A stretch of DNA of 64,000 nucleotides from Singulisphaera sp045290345 (GTDB lineage: Bacteria; Planctomycetota; Planctomycetia; Isosphaerales; Isosphaeraceae). Location of the stretch: NCBI RefSeq assembly GCF_045290345.1, contig NZ_CP155447.1, positions 5,580,001 through 5,644,000 of the forward strand, in the 5' to 3' direction. Positions 1-9,336 of the stretch are shown piece by piece. The notes below the pieces were generated by a model. That model had not been told where the DNA came from and ran no database searches. It saw nothing but the letters and a program-made list of their open reading frames with translations. Both the position numbers and the translations under genes were made by a program. Position 1 is the stretch's first letter. Every line of letters begins with the position of its first letter.

Positions 1-280
1 AGACCAGTGACCGCGTCCGGCGTTGCCTCGAGGCAGGGATCCCGGTTTGGTTGATCGACTCAGAGGAGGTCAAGCCAAGGCGTGTGAAGCAGATTTGAGA
101 GACAAGGTCAGGAACACCGGTCCACTCTTACACTTTGCCGCCTCGGAGCCATCACACGTCAGATTGCAGCCTCCTCATGCAATTATTGCTGCCTCAATGC
201 CATGCAGGGGTAAAGCTTCGCCCAACCCGTTACAATTTCATCAACGAATTATGATTTGTCAGAGGCCAGAATCCGATTTC

Positions 281-363
281 CCCCGTAGGGTGGGCATGGC
301 CCACCATCCCTATCTCCTTGCCAATTCGAAGGTTAAGATGGTGGGCCGTGCCCACCCTACGGG
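281..363. repeat. Inverted repeat, REP-like hairpin
   Basis: Two arms of about 27 bases (281-308 and 338-363) are reverse complements with one mismatch, separated by about 29 bases. The arm core is GTAGGGTGGGCATGGCCCAC. Sequences of this type recur as dispersed palindromes in many bacterial genomes. No transposase lies beside it. The rest of 1-464 shows no supported gene. Confidence 0.75.
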
Positions 364-464
364 AATTGTCAGGCCGACGCTGATGCCATGGCCGATCGCA
401 TAGAAGTAGGGAAAAACGGGTTCGGCGAAGTCTTACATGCAGGGACAGTTCAACTCCCCGCTGG

Positions 465-2279
465 TCACCTGAGGCTCTCCATCTCCTGAATCAGTCGGTC
501 GAGCTTCGATTCGATCGTTCCGAGCCTTCGCTCATGATCGCCCAGGCGCCGCGCCGTTTTGGGGTCAGGTCGAACACCGGCAGGGCCTGAACTTTTGAGG
601 TCGTCGAGCGACTGGAGGATCTGGTCGAGTTTCTCACCCATCGCTTCCGTGGGTTGCTTACGACTCGCACGTTGGAAGTTGATGCTCTCATCGACGAAGA
701 TACGATCTGAGTCGGCGGGGGCAATATCGACTTGTTGACCCGTCGTGGGATCTTTCCGAGTCAGCCCGAGTTTTTCGCTGGAGAGAAACTTGCTGAGGTG
801 ACTGACAAGCTTCTCCTTGATCTCGTGACGGTTCAAACCAGCCACTTGCACATCACCGTAAAAACCGAGCGAGATCGTCCCATCAGGTCGGACCAAACGA
901 TCGCCGGCGATTGGACGTCCCTGAATCGCCTCCAGGACTTCGATCACCAACCGATCTCCCGGCTGAACTTTGGGCGGCCCATCCGCAACTGCGGACGGTA
1001 CGGATGTTGGCGATCGGGCATTCCAAGAGTCATCCACGAAAAGGCGGTCCGAATCCTGAGGGGCGACTGGCACCAACTTGTCATCATTGGGATCCTCGGG
1101 ATCCCCCGGATCGAGTCTCGTGAGCCCCAGGTAGTCCTCGGAGATGTACTTCCGAAGATGTTCAACAAGCTTTGCCTTGATCTCATGGCGATTCAAACCG
1201 GCCACGTCGAGGTCGCCATAAAAGCCCAACGAGACTGTCCCATCAGGTCGTACGATGCGCTCGCCGCTGATCGGACGTCCCGGCAAGGCTTCGAGCACTT
1301 CGATTAACAAGGTATCCCCAGGCTTGATTCGCGCAGGAGGCTGGAGCCCCATCGCCAATCGCTGACTCGCCTGTTCCGCGGCCGCTGCAGGTTGTGGCTC
1401 AGGTTTTGGTTGTTCATTTTCGGCCATCACGCGCGGGCCGAGAGATAACCCCAAGCCGCAGGCAGCGGCGACCACCCCGAAACCCAGCGCTACCGTGAAT
1501 ATTTTTTTCAATGTCATCTCCTTGATTGCGGCTTCGATCAGGATCGATGTGGCCATCGAACCCGCTCCGTTTCGGATCGCGTTCGCCACGGTGGCACGGG
1601 ACAACGAGTCCGGCACCCCGTGACGCAACGCTCCCTCAAGCCCGAAGACCAACGGCGTGAGACCGCGCCGAGCGAGCCGTTCCCGCAGTCTTTTCCGGCC
1701 TCGGGAGAGCCGACTCTCGATCGTCCCCACCGGGCAGCCAAGCTGCTCGGCCGCAACCTCGTGGGTCAGCCCCCCGAGATCACAGAGTTCAACCGCGGCC
1801 CGGAATGGCCCGGGGAGCCGTTCCACTTCCTCATCGATCGCCGTCAGCAACTCCCGGCGCTCGGCATCGAGGTGCCAGCCTGTTTCCACCGGCTCTCCCC
1901 CCGGCACCCCCTTTTCTCGACGCGTGCGCCGAGCACGCTCCGTTCGCGCCTTGGCGGCGACCCGACGGCTGACCCCATAGAGCCAGCGGCCGAGCGAGTC
2001 GTCGACCCGCACCGATCCTGCCTTGCGCACCAAGACCAGGAACGTGGCCTGAAAGGCGTCGGCAACATCGTTGGGCTCACGCAAGACCCTCCGACAAACG
2101 CCCAGCACCATCGGACCGTGCCGTGCCACCAATACGGCAAAAGCAATCTCGGCTTCAGGCTTCCCGTACTGACTTTGGAACCGTTCGAGCAGTTGAGCAT
2201 CGCTCGCCCCTCCGGCCGCTCCTGAGTTGAGTACGGTGCGAACATGCTGCATCACAGCCGAGGACTCCCTCGTGCTCAT
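465..2279 (-). CDS. ECF sigma factor fused to two polysaccharide-export domains
   Basis: This 604-residue protein joins a transcription factor to an envelope module. Residues ~33-113 resemble sigma-70 region 2, and ~155-215 resemble region 4, with a helix-turn-helix around GLTHEVAAEQLGCPVGTIES. A hydrophobic segment at ~260-283 is a likely single membrane span. It is followed by two homologous copies of a Poly_export-like domain (~312-390 and ~440-515), each with the signature RPDGTxSLGFYGD and VAGLNRHEIK. The C-terminus is a short coiled coil. The ATG at 2279 is preceded by GGGAGGG at ribosome-binding distance; an ATG 12 codons upstream lacks one. Membrane-tethered ECF fusions are frequent in planctomycetes, and the extracytoplasmic half may sense envelope state (inference). 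The sigma identity is secure; the ligand is unknown. Confidence 0.88.
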   Translation of the reverse strand: MSTRESSAVMQHVRTVLNSGAAGGASDAQLLERFQSQYGKPEAEIAFAVLVARHGPMVLGVCRRVLREPNDVADAFQATFLVLVRKAGSVRVDDSLGRWLYGVSRRVAAKARTERARRTRREKGVPGGEPVETGWHLDAERRELLTAIDEEVERLPGPFRAAVELCDLGGLTHEVAAEQLGCPVGTIESRLSRGRKRLRERLARRGLTPLVFGLEGALRHGVPDSLSRATVANAIRNGAGSMATSILIEAAIKEMTLKKIFTVALGFGVVAAACGLGLSLGPRVMAENEQPKPEPQPAAAAEQASQRLAMGLQPPARIKPGDTLLIEVLEALPGRPISGERIVRPDGTVSLGFYGDLDVAGLNRHEIKAKLVEHLRKYISEDYLGLTRLDPGDPEDPNDDKLVPVAPQDSDRLFVDDSWNARSPTSVPSAVADGPPKVQPGDRLVIEVLEAIQGRPIAGDRLVRPDGTISLGFYGDVQVAGLNRHEIKEKLVSHLSKFLSSEKLGLTRKDPTTGQQVDIAPADSDRIFVDESINFQRASRKQPTEAMGEKLDQILQSLDDLKSSGPAGVRPDPKTARRLGDHERRLGTIESKLDRLIQEMESLR

Positions 2280-2684
2280 CAGTCCCTCCCGTCGTCGTGC
2301 CCCTCTTAAATGCATGCCCGACCATGCGGGAATCCTTCCCGACGATCGAAAAAAAACTTCGGACTCGGGTCAGCGAGACCGTCGAGGCCAAGGCAGGAGA
2401 CAAGCCGCCCAAAGTCGCGACAGGTTGTAGGACGACTTGTCCAAGAGCGGAGTCCAATCGCTCCGCAAGCCGCAGTTGGAGAAACGAAGGGGGTCACACA
2501 GCCGGAGCATCAACGGCGCACTGAGCTGCGTTCGCACGACGGCATCGGCGAATCGCAACCCACTGGTGCGGCGCCGTTGATCCCGACCGCTTCGTTGCCA
2601 CGGCGAGACGTGGCTGCGCCGACGGCACACCACCCATGGCATCAATCAATTCCACCAACCAAATACACATGCCCATCATTTCAA
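2280..2684. other. Gene-free spacer between two minus-strand genes
   Basis: No convincing coding sequence is seen on either strand. Plus-strand open frames here continue through the next gene and look like shadows. A small hairpin (GCCACG at 2597 and CGTGGC at 2609) is present but has no clear role. The sigma-gene promoter should lie in the part nearest 2280. Confidence 0.5.
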
Positions 2685-3170
2685 CTAACGCTCAAGGATC
2701 AAGACGACCTCGTCATGGCTCCCCGCGTGGCCAGGCAGGTTGATCACAAACGCGGCTTTCATAATCCAGCCGTGATGAGCCTGTTCGTTGAGAGTCGCTT
2801 CCATGCTCGCGAAGTTGATCTTTCCCGAGGCGCTGTGATCCCTCTGGCCGAGGACCTTGTACTGCTTCGATCCATCGTCCGGGCGGGGAAGATCCGGCCG
2901 CCTCAACGAGTCGACCCCCGAGGCGGGGGCCGGTTCGGAGGCGGTCGTGGTCGCGGTCACTTCGGGACTCGACCAGTCCAGCCCCTCAACTTTCAAGGCG
3001 TCGGGGTGGGCGGAATGGATTGACTCCGTCTTCGCCAGGTTCGCGGACTTGGCGAGCGTGCCGGGGATGGTCAGGATCGTCCCGCAATGGGGGCATTTGG
3101 TCTTCCGTCCTGCCATCTCCTCTTTGGACTTCAGAGGCTTGCCACATTCGCAGTTGAATGAGATCGACAT
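2685..3170 (-). CDS. Zinc-ribbon protein with DUF4177-like C-terminus
   Basis: The 161-residue product starts with a zinc ribbon of the form CECGKPLK...CPHCG (residues ~6-30), common in planctomycete cytoplasmic proteins. A Ser/Thr/Ala/Pro-rich linker follows. The last ~60 residues (YKVLGQRD to VVLILER) match the layout of DUF4177: a beta strand, a helix containing LNEQAHHGW, then a closing strand. The ATG at 3170 has GGAG 10 bases upstream; a longer frame upstream lacks family support. Function is unknown. The assignment rests on motif recognition only. Confidence 0.7.
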   Translation of the reverse strand: MSISFNCECGKPLKSKEEMAGRKTKCPHCGTILTIPGTLAKSANLAKTESIHSAHPDALKVEGLDWSSPEVTATTTASEPAPASGVDSLRRPDLPRPDDGSKQYKVLGQRDHSASGKINFASMEATLNEQAHHGWIMKAAFVINLPGHAGSHDEVVLILER

Positions 3171-3610
3171 CGCGTGGACTCCGAATATCTGGACAGAGTA
3201 CTTTGAGCCCTGACCGATCCACTGTACCCGCAATCGCCCCACAAGGCGGTCATACCATGACAGGCTGGCCAGGCCAAGCGGGACGAACATCGCCGGAGTG
3301 AGAAATCTGTCGACGGCCGCAAATGCGTTCCGGTCGGGAGCGGGTCAGCGATGGTTCCGGAATCGAGCTCCCGCGATTGGGGATGGCCACATCGCAAGGG
3401 CGGCATCGAGTCGCGAGCGGACTCACGGCCTGGATGCTTCAGACCGAGAAAAACGGCAAAAGAGGCACGTCAGATTTCCTGAGTCTGCGATTGATCCAGT
3501 GGTGTGTGGCGAATTCGTGGACCTACGAAAAGAAGAATCTTACAAATCAATATACATAAAATTCGCTCAAATTTGATTTCATTCAAAACACAAATCAGGG
3601 CAGTCACCGA
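3171..3610. other. Gene-free divergent spacer
   Basis: No supported gene is seen. The 3530-3600 part is AT-rich compared with its surroundings and directly precedes a transposase-like fragment, as expected for the scar of a lost mobile element. Confidence 0.4.
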
Positions 3611-3866
3611 AATGGTTCATCGTCTGGTTCATGATCGCCCTGGCGCTGCACTGTTGCGATGGCTACCGCCAAGTCTTCCGATGGCTCGGTCCACTTCGTC
3701 AGGGACAACTTCAACGTGGAAAAATCACGCAAATCGCTTTGTTTCCCCAAAATTCGTTGCGACGAGTGCCGTGGTTGACCGATATCGAGAGTGGACCCAT
3801 CGTGCTTGGCCCGGGTCGACTTCGATACCTACAAACGCGCAACCAGAAACGCTCGGCCCACTGACG
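3611..3866 (+). pseudogene. Possible N-terminal fragment of an IS4-type transposase
   Basis: In the frame containing the ATG at 3631, the peptide WFIVWFMIALALHCCDGY followed by RQVFRWL resembles the hydrophobic N-terminal domain of IS4-family transposases. After about 30 residues the similarity fades into Arg-rich translation, and the frame closes at 3864 with no DDE catalytic domain. It sits in the spacer upstream of the ligase gene. I read it as a remnant; the family assignment is tentative. Confidence 0.4.
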
Positions 3867-3980
3867 AGCGTTCTCACCTCGGTCTGGCACACACGCTGCG
3901 ATAACGGCGAACACGAATCACCCAGCTCGTCCGTCTCTCGGATGAATCCGGCCGATTCCTGTCCCTCGAGGATCGTTTCG

Positions 3981-5468
3981 ATGCTGTTGTTCTTACTGCG
4001 GACGTTGAACCTCAAGCGGGGCCCACGGCTCGCCCCCGAACGACTCGCGCAGATCCAGCAGCAACGGTTAAAAGCTCTGGTCCGTCGCACGATTCGGGGA
4101 TCCGCGTTCTACCGGGAGAAGTACCGGGGGATCGACTGCAATCGGTTCACCCTGGGGGATCTGCCCCCCACCAACAAGGGTGAACTGATGGCGAACTTCG
4201 ACCGCGTGGTCACCGACCCGGCGGTCACTCGCGCGGGGATCGAACGTTTCATCGACGTTCCCGAGAACGCTGGCCACCACTTTCTCGACCGGTACGTCGT
4301 CAGCCATACCTCTGGCAGCCAGGGACAACCGATGTTGATCGTCCAGGACCAACGGTCCCTGGAATTGGCGTTTCGGCTCCAGATGACGCGAGGCAACAAC
4401 GAACCGGTCGGAGTGCGGGAGGGGATCAGCCGTCTCATCGATCCGGTCCGTTTGGCGGTCGTGACCCTGAAGCGAGGCTTCTATCCCTCGGCGACGCTCT
4501 TTCAGCACATGCCGGCTGCCGCGCGACGGTATGTCAACGTGCTCTGGCTGTCGCAAACGGACCCGGACCTCAACCGCCGGCTCAACGACTTCCGGCCTCA
4601 GGTCCTGACGGGCTATGCCGGCGTGCTGGAGATGCTCGCCCTGGAAGCCGAGGCCGGTCGGCTTCGACTGGAGCCCGAGCTGCGTCAGGTGGTCAACAAC
4701 AGCGAGGCGTTGACCGACCGGGCCAAGGCTCGGATCCAATCAGCTTTCGGTCTTCACGTCATGAACAACTATGCGACTGGCGAATGCACATTTTTGAGCA
4801 ATGGCTGTCCGACGGACGCGGGAGCCCACGTCAACTCCGATTGGGCCATCATGGAAGTGGTCGATGATGAGTACCGTCCTGTGCCGGACGGCAGGCCCGG
4901 CCAGAAGGTCCTGATCACCAACCTGGCGAACGGCGTGCAGCCGTTCATTCGCTATGAGGTGGGCGACGTTGTCACCATGGCCGACACCCCCTGCCATTGT
5001 GGGAGCCGACTTCCTCGCATCGCGCGAATCGAGGGCCGGGCCGCGGATGTCTTCTGGGTCGGCGAGGGGTCCCGACACCGACGCATGATCAACCTCGTGT
5101 TCGCCCACGCGTTCGAGTACTTACGCGACGTCCGTGAGTGGCAGGCGATCCAGCGGGATCGTCACCGAGTCGTGGTCCGCCTCGAACCCCTCCGGGGTGC
5201 AACAGTCGACCTGACCAGGGCGCGGAAGGCCCTCGATCGCGAGCTGACCACCTATGACTTCCAGGACGTTCAGGTCGAGTTCGAGGTGGTGCCCCAGCTT
5301 GCGGCCGACCCGGCCACCGGGAAGTTTCGGCGGATGATCAGCCTGGTCTCCGACCAGGCCAAAGCCGGGCCTCCTCAGCGCCCGCTGATCGGGCGTGGGA
5401 TGATTGGCCAAGCGATAGAACCACGCCGCACGCATCGGCCCACCCCGACCAATGCCACGCGAGGGTAG
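3981..5468 (+). CDS. PaaK/CapK-like AMP-forming adenylating ligase
   Basis: The 495-residue protein resembles phenylacetate-CoA ligase (PaaK) and the CapK/coenzyme F390 synthetase branch of the adenylate-forming superfamily. It starts with LKALVRRTIRGSAFYREKY. The phosphate-binding loop is SHTSGSQGQPM, an aromatic/acidic adenine motif is NNYATGECT, and a hinge region with RYEVGDV follows. A Cys-rich CHCGSRLPRI segment, typical of the family, is present near residue 340. The ATG at 3981 has GAGGA 8 bases upstream; the frame is open further upstream but that part looks non-coding. The substrate cannot be read from sequence. The last ~31 residues are encoded by a dispersed repeat and probably are not native to the enzyme. 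Confidence 0.83.
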   Translation: MLLFLLRTLNLKRGPRLAPERLAQIQQQRLKALVRRTIRGSAFYREKYRGIDCNRFTLGDLPPTNKGELMANFDRVVTDPAVTRAGIERFIDVPENAGHHFLDRYVVSHTSGSQGQPMLIVQDQRSLELAFRLQMTRGNNEPVGVREGISRLIDPVRLAVVTLKRGFYPSATLFQHMPAAARRYVNVLWLSQTDPDLNRRLNDFRPQVLTGYAGVLEMLALEAEAGRLRLEPELRQVVNNSEALTDRAKARIQSAFGLHVMNNYATGECTFLSNGCPTDAGAHVNSDWAIMEVVDDEYRPVPDGRPGQKVLITNLANGVQPFIRYEVGDVVTMADTPCHCGSRLPRIARIEGRAADVFWVGEGSRHRRMINLVFAHAFEYLRDVREWQAIQRDRHRVVVRLEPLRGATVDLTRARKALDRELTTYDFQDVQVEFEVVPQLAADPATGKFRRMISLVSDQAKAGPPQRPLIGRGMIGQAIEPRRTHRPTPTNATRG

Positions 5469-5565
5469 GCCGTCAGGCCGGTGTCCGATCCTGGACTCTC
5501 CTACCAAGGTTCCGGCAGCATAGAAGTAACTAACCATCAATCGTTGATACCACGACTGCTCTCGG
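5374..5565. repeat. Long direct repeat, copy 1 (~190 bp)
   Basis: This block and 10318-10505 share long near-identical runs, including CGCCCGCTGATCGGGCGTGG, GATGATTGGCCAAGCGATAG and GGTAGGCCGTCAGGCCGGTG, in the same orientation. The copy overlaps the 3' end of the ligase gene and supplies its stop codon. Read on the minus strand, both copies give a similar peptide ending FYRLANHPTPDQRAL, so it may derive from an old gene end. No family is recognised. Confidence 0.85.
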
Positions 5566-5580
5566 ACGGGCAGAAAGCGG

Positions 5581-5701
5581 TACAGTCGGTGGCCATGCAC
5601 CCAAACTGGGCAAACCAGGAGGCTTGAGCAGGCTGCCGAGACTCGCGGACACGTTTGCAGGCTTGCCAAATTCTCCAGATCTCCCAATTGAAGTGCATGG
5701 C
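5581..5701. repeat. MITE-like element, copy 1
   Basis: This is one of four ~105-121-bp copies. Ends are imperfect inverted repeats: GCCATGCACCCAAACTGG at the left and the reverse complement of GCCATGCACTTCAATTGG at the right (14 of 18 match). The interior shares CTTGAGCAGG, ACTCGCGGACA and CCAAATTCTCCAG with the other copies. There is no coding capacity. It lies directly after copy 1 of the long repeat. Confidence 0.85.
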
Positions 5702-5958
5702 TACTGATGATGGTCCTCCAAGCGAGTAAGTCACGACTAGCAACCCATTCGACATTTACTTGCGATGGTGAGCGAAATACTGCCTAGAGGACTCTCGAAT
5801 CGGAAAGGGCTAGTTGTCTCGAACTGTTGACAGCGATCGTCTGAGAAAATGCTTACGCAATCCAGGCCGAACTGGGTGAAAGGACGCAGAATGCCGTTTG
5901 ATGCTGTTCCCGCCGTCGTGTCGGCGGGAACGAGTGATCTGCAGCCCTGTGTCCATCA

Positions 5959-6525
5959 CTACCATATGACCATTGGCGACGGAGTCCTCGGCTCATGGAA
6001 ACCCTTCACGAAATTGAGGGTCCCTCCAGCCCATGTGTACTGCTCTCGGTAAGCGGTGACGACTTGTGCTCCAGCTCCATCGTCCACCTTAGGCCAAACC
6101 CTTAGGTCGATCATCCAACCACCGGGAATTGGGGTAACTTCGTGGATGAAGATTGACCATCCAAAGATCCTGCCGGGAAATTCGTCAGTGCCAATCCAGT
6201 TGAAAAACTGGATCCGAGCGTCGGGTATAGGCCGGAATCGCGATATGACGGTCACAGCCTCCTTGAAAAGTTCGTCTTCTTTGGGAGTCCGGGGTTTGGT
6301 ATCCCCTCGCATCGGCTGAGGTTCGATTGTATAGAGATTAGCTGGGTTATCAAGCCCTTCTAATTTGGCGAGTGCCTCGGGGCTGGGGATGAAGGTTGAC
6401 TTCGGTTGAGCTTGGATCACCGTTCGCTTTGCCTTACCGCTCTTATTGGGCGTCGAGGCAACCAAGTAGCCAGCAGTGAGAAGAACACCCACCAAAGCTA
6501 CACTACTGATTCTTCGCTTGCACAT
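5959..6525 (-). CDS. Exported protein of unknown function
   Basis: The 188-residue product begins with a basic stretch and a hydrophobic core (ISSVALVGVLLTAGYLVAS), a probable signal peptide or lipoprotein-like anchor. The mature part is mixed alpha/beta with several Trp and aromatic residues, including FFNWIGTDEF and GGWMIDLRVWP. No domain is recognised. AAGGAG lies 9 bases before the ATG at 6525, so the start is well supported. Its 5' end overlaps the 3' end of the next upstream minus-strand gene by 28 bases, so the two are probably co-transcribed. The region is less GC-rich than the flanks, consistent with acquisition. Confidence 0.7.
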   Translation of the reverse strand: MCKRRISSVALVGVLLTAGYLVASTPNKSGKAKRTVIQAQPKSTFIPSPEALAKLEGLDNPANLYTIEPQPMRGDTKPRTPKEDELFKEAVTVISRFRPIPDARIQFFNWIGTDEFPGRIFGWSIFIHEVTPIPGGWMIDLRVWPKVDDGAGAQVVTAYREQYTWAGGTLNFVKGFHEPRTPSPMVIW

Positions 6526-7361
6526 ACTTTAGCTCCTTTGTCATTCCAACTGATATTCCGTATTGTCGGTTTTCTAAACCTAAAATCCCACGAACCAAGA
6601 GGCACTGTCAGAGGCAAATTGGGTGTGCAACCAGTGGAAAATGCGAGCCGGTAGTGTTGCTTACATGAAAAGAAAATATTGCCAACAGGCACCGTTGCAA
6701 AGTCCGCAGATGAGGTGTACGACGCATGTTCATCGTGGATCTCCGAGCCGACAAGGTGCAGTGAAGGCTGAGGTGCAAACGGGCCCCAAAGCGAGTCAGG
6801 CAATCCCATCCCCATTCCTATCTGATTTGTGAGCTTTTCTTGCACCAACCCAATTATTGCTGGTCCAGCTGGGACTACTCCAGTGTGAATCTTGGTTTTA
6901 ACTGTAATCGTACCCGGATGTGTAACTGGCACTCCTACGCCGTTTGGTGGACTTATAAGATAAAAAGAATCCGGCGCGGCAATCGTGACTGTCTTCGGGA
7001 GTATCGACGGAAGGGGGCGGGGCCGTCCCATTCCTGGATCCATATACGTAACTTCTAACGTAATATTATAAATTCCTGGCGCATGGGCTTTAAACGTCTG
7101 ACTCGCGCTTGATCCGATATAGGTCTCTGGCAATGTACAGTCTGCGATAGTGCTTCCAATCTTCCAATTATAACTTTGGATTGGGTCCGTGTTTCCTGTT
7201 AAGTCTGGGGAACCCTGATATGTGGCGCCGATTGTTAATTGGGACTGAGGAGGCGTAAACAAAAAATCGCTGATCCTCGCCCAAGTTGTGGTCGCTGTCA
7301 TGGTGAAGACAATCGCGATAACCCGTGGGCACATGACTCGCAAAAGTGTTCGCTTGGCCAT
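6498..7361 (-). CDS. Exported protein of unknown function, Ig/PKD-like
   Basis: The 287-residue product has an N-terminal signal peptide (MAKRTLLRVMCPRVIAIVF...) and a beta-rich body with GTYQGSPDL-type turns. Segments such as APGIYNITLEVTYMDPGMG resemble Ig-like or PKD-like folds. No enzyme motif is visible. AGGA sits 8 bases before the ATG at 7361; a start 9 codons earlier lacks such a site. The gene is upstream of, and overlaps, the exported protein gene at 5959-6525. Base composition is notably lower in GC than the surrounding chromosome. Function is unknown; joint transfer with its partner is an inference. Confidence 0.68.
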   Translation of the reverse strand: MAKRTLLRVMCPRVIAIVFTMTATTTWARISDFLFTPPQSQLTIGATYQGSPDLTGNTDPIQSYNWKIGSTIADCTLPETYIGSSASQTFKAHAPGIYNITLEVTYMDPGMGRPRPLPSILPKTVTIAAPDSFYLISPPNGVGVPVTHPGTITVKTKIHTGVVPAGPAIIGLVQEKLTNQIGMGMGLPDSLWGPFAPQPSLHLVGSEIHDEHASYTSSADFATVPVGNIFFSCKQHYRLAFSTGCTPNLPLTVPLGSWDFRFRKPTIRNISWNDKGAKVCASEESVV

Positions 7362-7575
7362 GGGTGTAGTCCTGAGGGGCCGACTCATTCGTCAATTCAA
7401 TAAGCTAATGCTTGAAATCCTTGTAGTCTAAAAAATGTTGCCTCGTCAACGATAAAATTTGTCCATTCCGGCGAACTGGCCTCAATGGGACGGTGAAAAT
7501 TGTCAGTCAGGGCCAGGATTGGCACTTCGACTCATCCCAGAAAGTTCAGCCATGACTACTGAAGACGTCGCCGGG

Positions 7576-7615
7576 TACAGTCGGTGGCCATGCCCCCAAA
7601 CTGGGCAAACCAGGA
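7576..7615. repeat. Partial MITE-like end, tandem to copy 2
   Basis: Forty bases repeat the left end of the element (TACAGTCGGTGGCCATGC onward) immediately before the full copy at 7617. It looks like a tandem duplication of one terminus. Confidence 0.75.
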
Positions 7616-7616
7616 A

Positions 7617-7737
7617 TACAGTCGGTGGCCATGCACCAAAATTGAGCAAACTAGGAAGTTTGAGCAGGTCGTAAAGACTCGCGGACACGCTTACAGTTTT
7701 TCCAAATTCTCCAGACTTCCCAATTGAAGTGCATGGC
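7617..7737. repeat. MITE-like element, copy 2
   Basis: Same architecture as copy 1: TACAGTCGGTGGCCATGCAC at the left and CAATTGAAGTGCATGGC at the right. Its right flank is interrupted by the IS701-family element. Removing that element and one CTAC restores GGCTACTGATGGTCC, matching the flank of copy 1. Confidence 0.85.
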
Positions 7738-7740
7738 TAC

Positions 7741-9248
7741 CTTTACTGTATTGGCCTCTTGACTCACTATAAGAGTATTGGGAATATTTACTTCCGTCTC
7801 CGATGTATTTCGGAAGGGAGTTGACAATGGACCAGCGATACAAGAGCCGTTTGAAGGAGATGATGGCCCAGGCGGAGGTCGATCCCAAGCTGATCGACGG
7901 GTTCTCTTCCCGCCTCGAGACGTTCGTCCAACCGTTCTCGGCGTCGCTGGCCGTGCCCCAGCAGAAGCGGCACACGGTCGAGTATCTTACCGGACTCCTC
8001 TCGAGGCTCGAGCACAAAACAGGTGAAGGGATCGCCTATCTCTTCGACCAAGAACGGCAAGGCCTCCAGACGTTTATCGGGCAGGTCCCGTGGGACGACG
8101 CGCCCCTGCTCAGGACACTGGCCACCCAGATCGGCGAAGACTTGGGCGAATCCGATGGAGTGATCGTGTTCGATCCCTCGGCCTTCGTCAAGAAGGGGAA
8201 CATGTCGGTGGGCGTCGCGAGGCAGTGGTGCGGCCGACTCGGCAAAGTGGAGAATTGCCAGGTCGGAATTTACATGGCATACGCATCGCGAAAAAATTAC
8301 GCAATTGTTAGTGTGCGTCTCTATCTTCATGAGGAATGGACGAAAGATCGGCGGAGGTGCAAAGCCGCCGGAGTCCCCAAGGAGACCAAGTTTCGCACCC
8401 GCCATGAATTGGCGTTGGAGATGCTGGATGAGCACGGATCTCTTCTGCCCCACTCATGGGTGACGGGGACGACGAGATGGGCCGCCCGGCTAGTTTTCGC
8501 CTGGATTTGAGGCCCGAGGCGAACGCTATCTGTTGGCAGTCCTGTCGAACACATTGGTCCGCGACCTCGAGGAAACTCCGCCGGCCTACTCGGGCCGCGG
8601 ACGATATCCCATGAATCCGTTCTCGCGTCTGGATCGCTGGTGCGGTCAGTTGCCGGAGTCCGCCTGGACGACGATCGAGGTCCGGGACGCTGAGAAAGGG
8701 CCACTGAAAGTGGACGTGGTGAAACGGCGTGTTCAGGCGCGTTCGCCGACGGGTGGAACGGGTCCGGAGGAGTTACTGTTCATCATGCGGGAGCGGCAAT
8801 CGGACGAAAAATTTAAGCATGATTATTATTTATCGAATACAATGTCTGAGACTTTGCTGAAGGAATTGGCCCGAGTGGCGAAGGCGGAACATCGAGTTGA
8901 GGAATGCTTCAAGCGTGCGAAGAGTGAGTCGGGCTTGGGGACTATCAAGTAAGGAACTGGCTCGGTTGGCATCATCACCAAACCCTGGCGCTGCTGGCCG
9001 CGTGGTTCCTGAATCAGGAGACGCGGCGGGGGAAAAATCGGGACCCCCGCGCTGACCTCGCCGCAAATGCGTCAATTGATCGCAAGCATGATCGCGGAAT
9101 ATTTAAAGTCCAGCGATCCGTTGATGCAGAGTCGTCGCAGCACGCGATGGCTTCAAAGAAACGAGCTCGCACGGTTTTATTTCCATCGTTCTCGTAAGCT
9201 TATGCCACGATTGAAGAACAATCTGCGGCTGTAGGCAAAACAGTAGAA
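7741..9248 (+). mobile_element. IS701-family insertion sequence, ~1.5 kb
   Basis: The element has imperfect terminal inverted repeats: CTTTACTGTATTGGC at 7741 and the reverse complement TTCTACTGTTTTGCC at 9248 (11 of 15 match). Flanking CTAC at 7737-7740 and 9249-9252 looks like a 4-bp target duplication, the size known for IS701-family elements. It carries one transposase gene, now disrupted. The ends were chosen by eye, so a shift of one or two bases is possible. Confidence 0.75.
7827..9234 (+). pseudogene. IS701-family transposase, disrupted by five frameshifts
   Basis: The ATG at 7827 follows GGAAGGGAG. Recognisable blocks in order are an N-terminal domain to residue ~110, a first catalytic region VIVFDPSAFVKKG, then HSWVTGDDEMGR, YYLSNTMSE, HRVEECFKRAKSESGLGDYQ and WLGWHHHQTLALLAAWF, and a tail ending NNLRL at 9234. 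These blocks lie in four successive frame segments. Continuity is restored by adding one G at each of 8465-8468, 8511-8512, 8937-8940, 9028-9032 and 9040-9042. It is otherwise full length with no internal stop in the restored frame. It may be recently inactivated, or intact with homopolymer sequencing errors. Confidence 0.88.
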
Positions 9249-9336
9249 CTACTGATGGTCCCGACAAATGGGTTTCCGCCGATGCGGATTTCGACGCGGC
9301 TCGGCGGCCCTGGGGAGGCCGACGAATGAAACGGCT

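Noticed and set aside
2310..3023. Plus-strand 237-residue open frame
   Set aside because: It overlaps the zinc-ribbon DUF4177-like gene antisense, is rich in Arg/Pro/Gly and has no domain or ribosome site.
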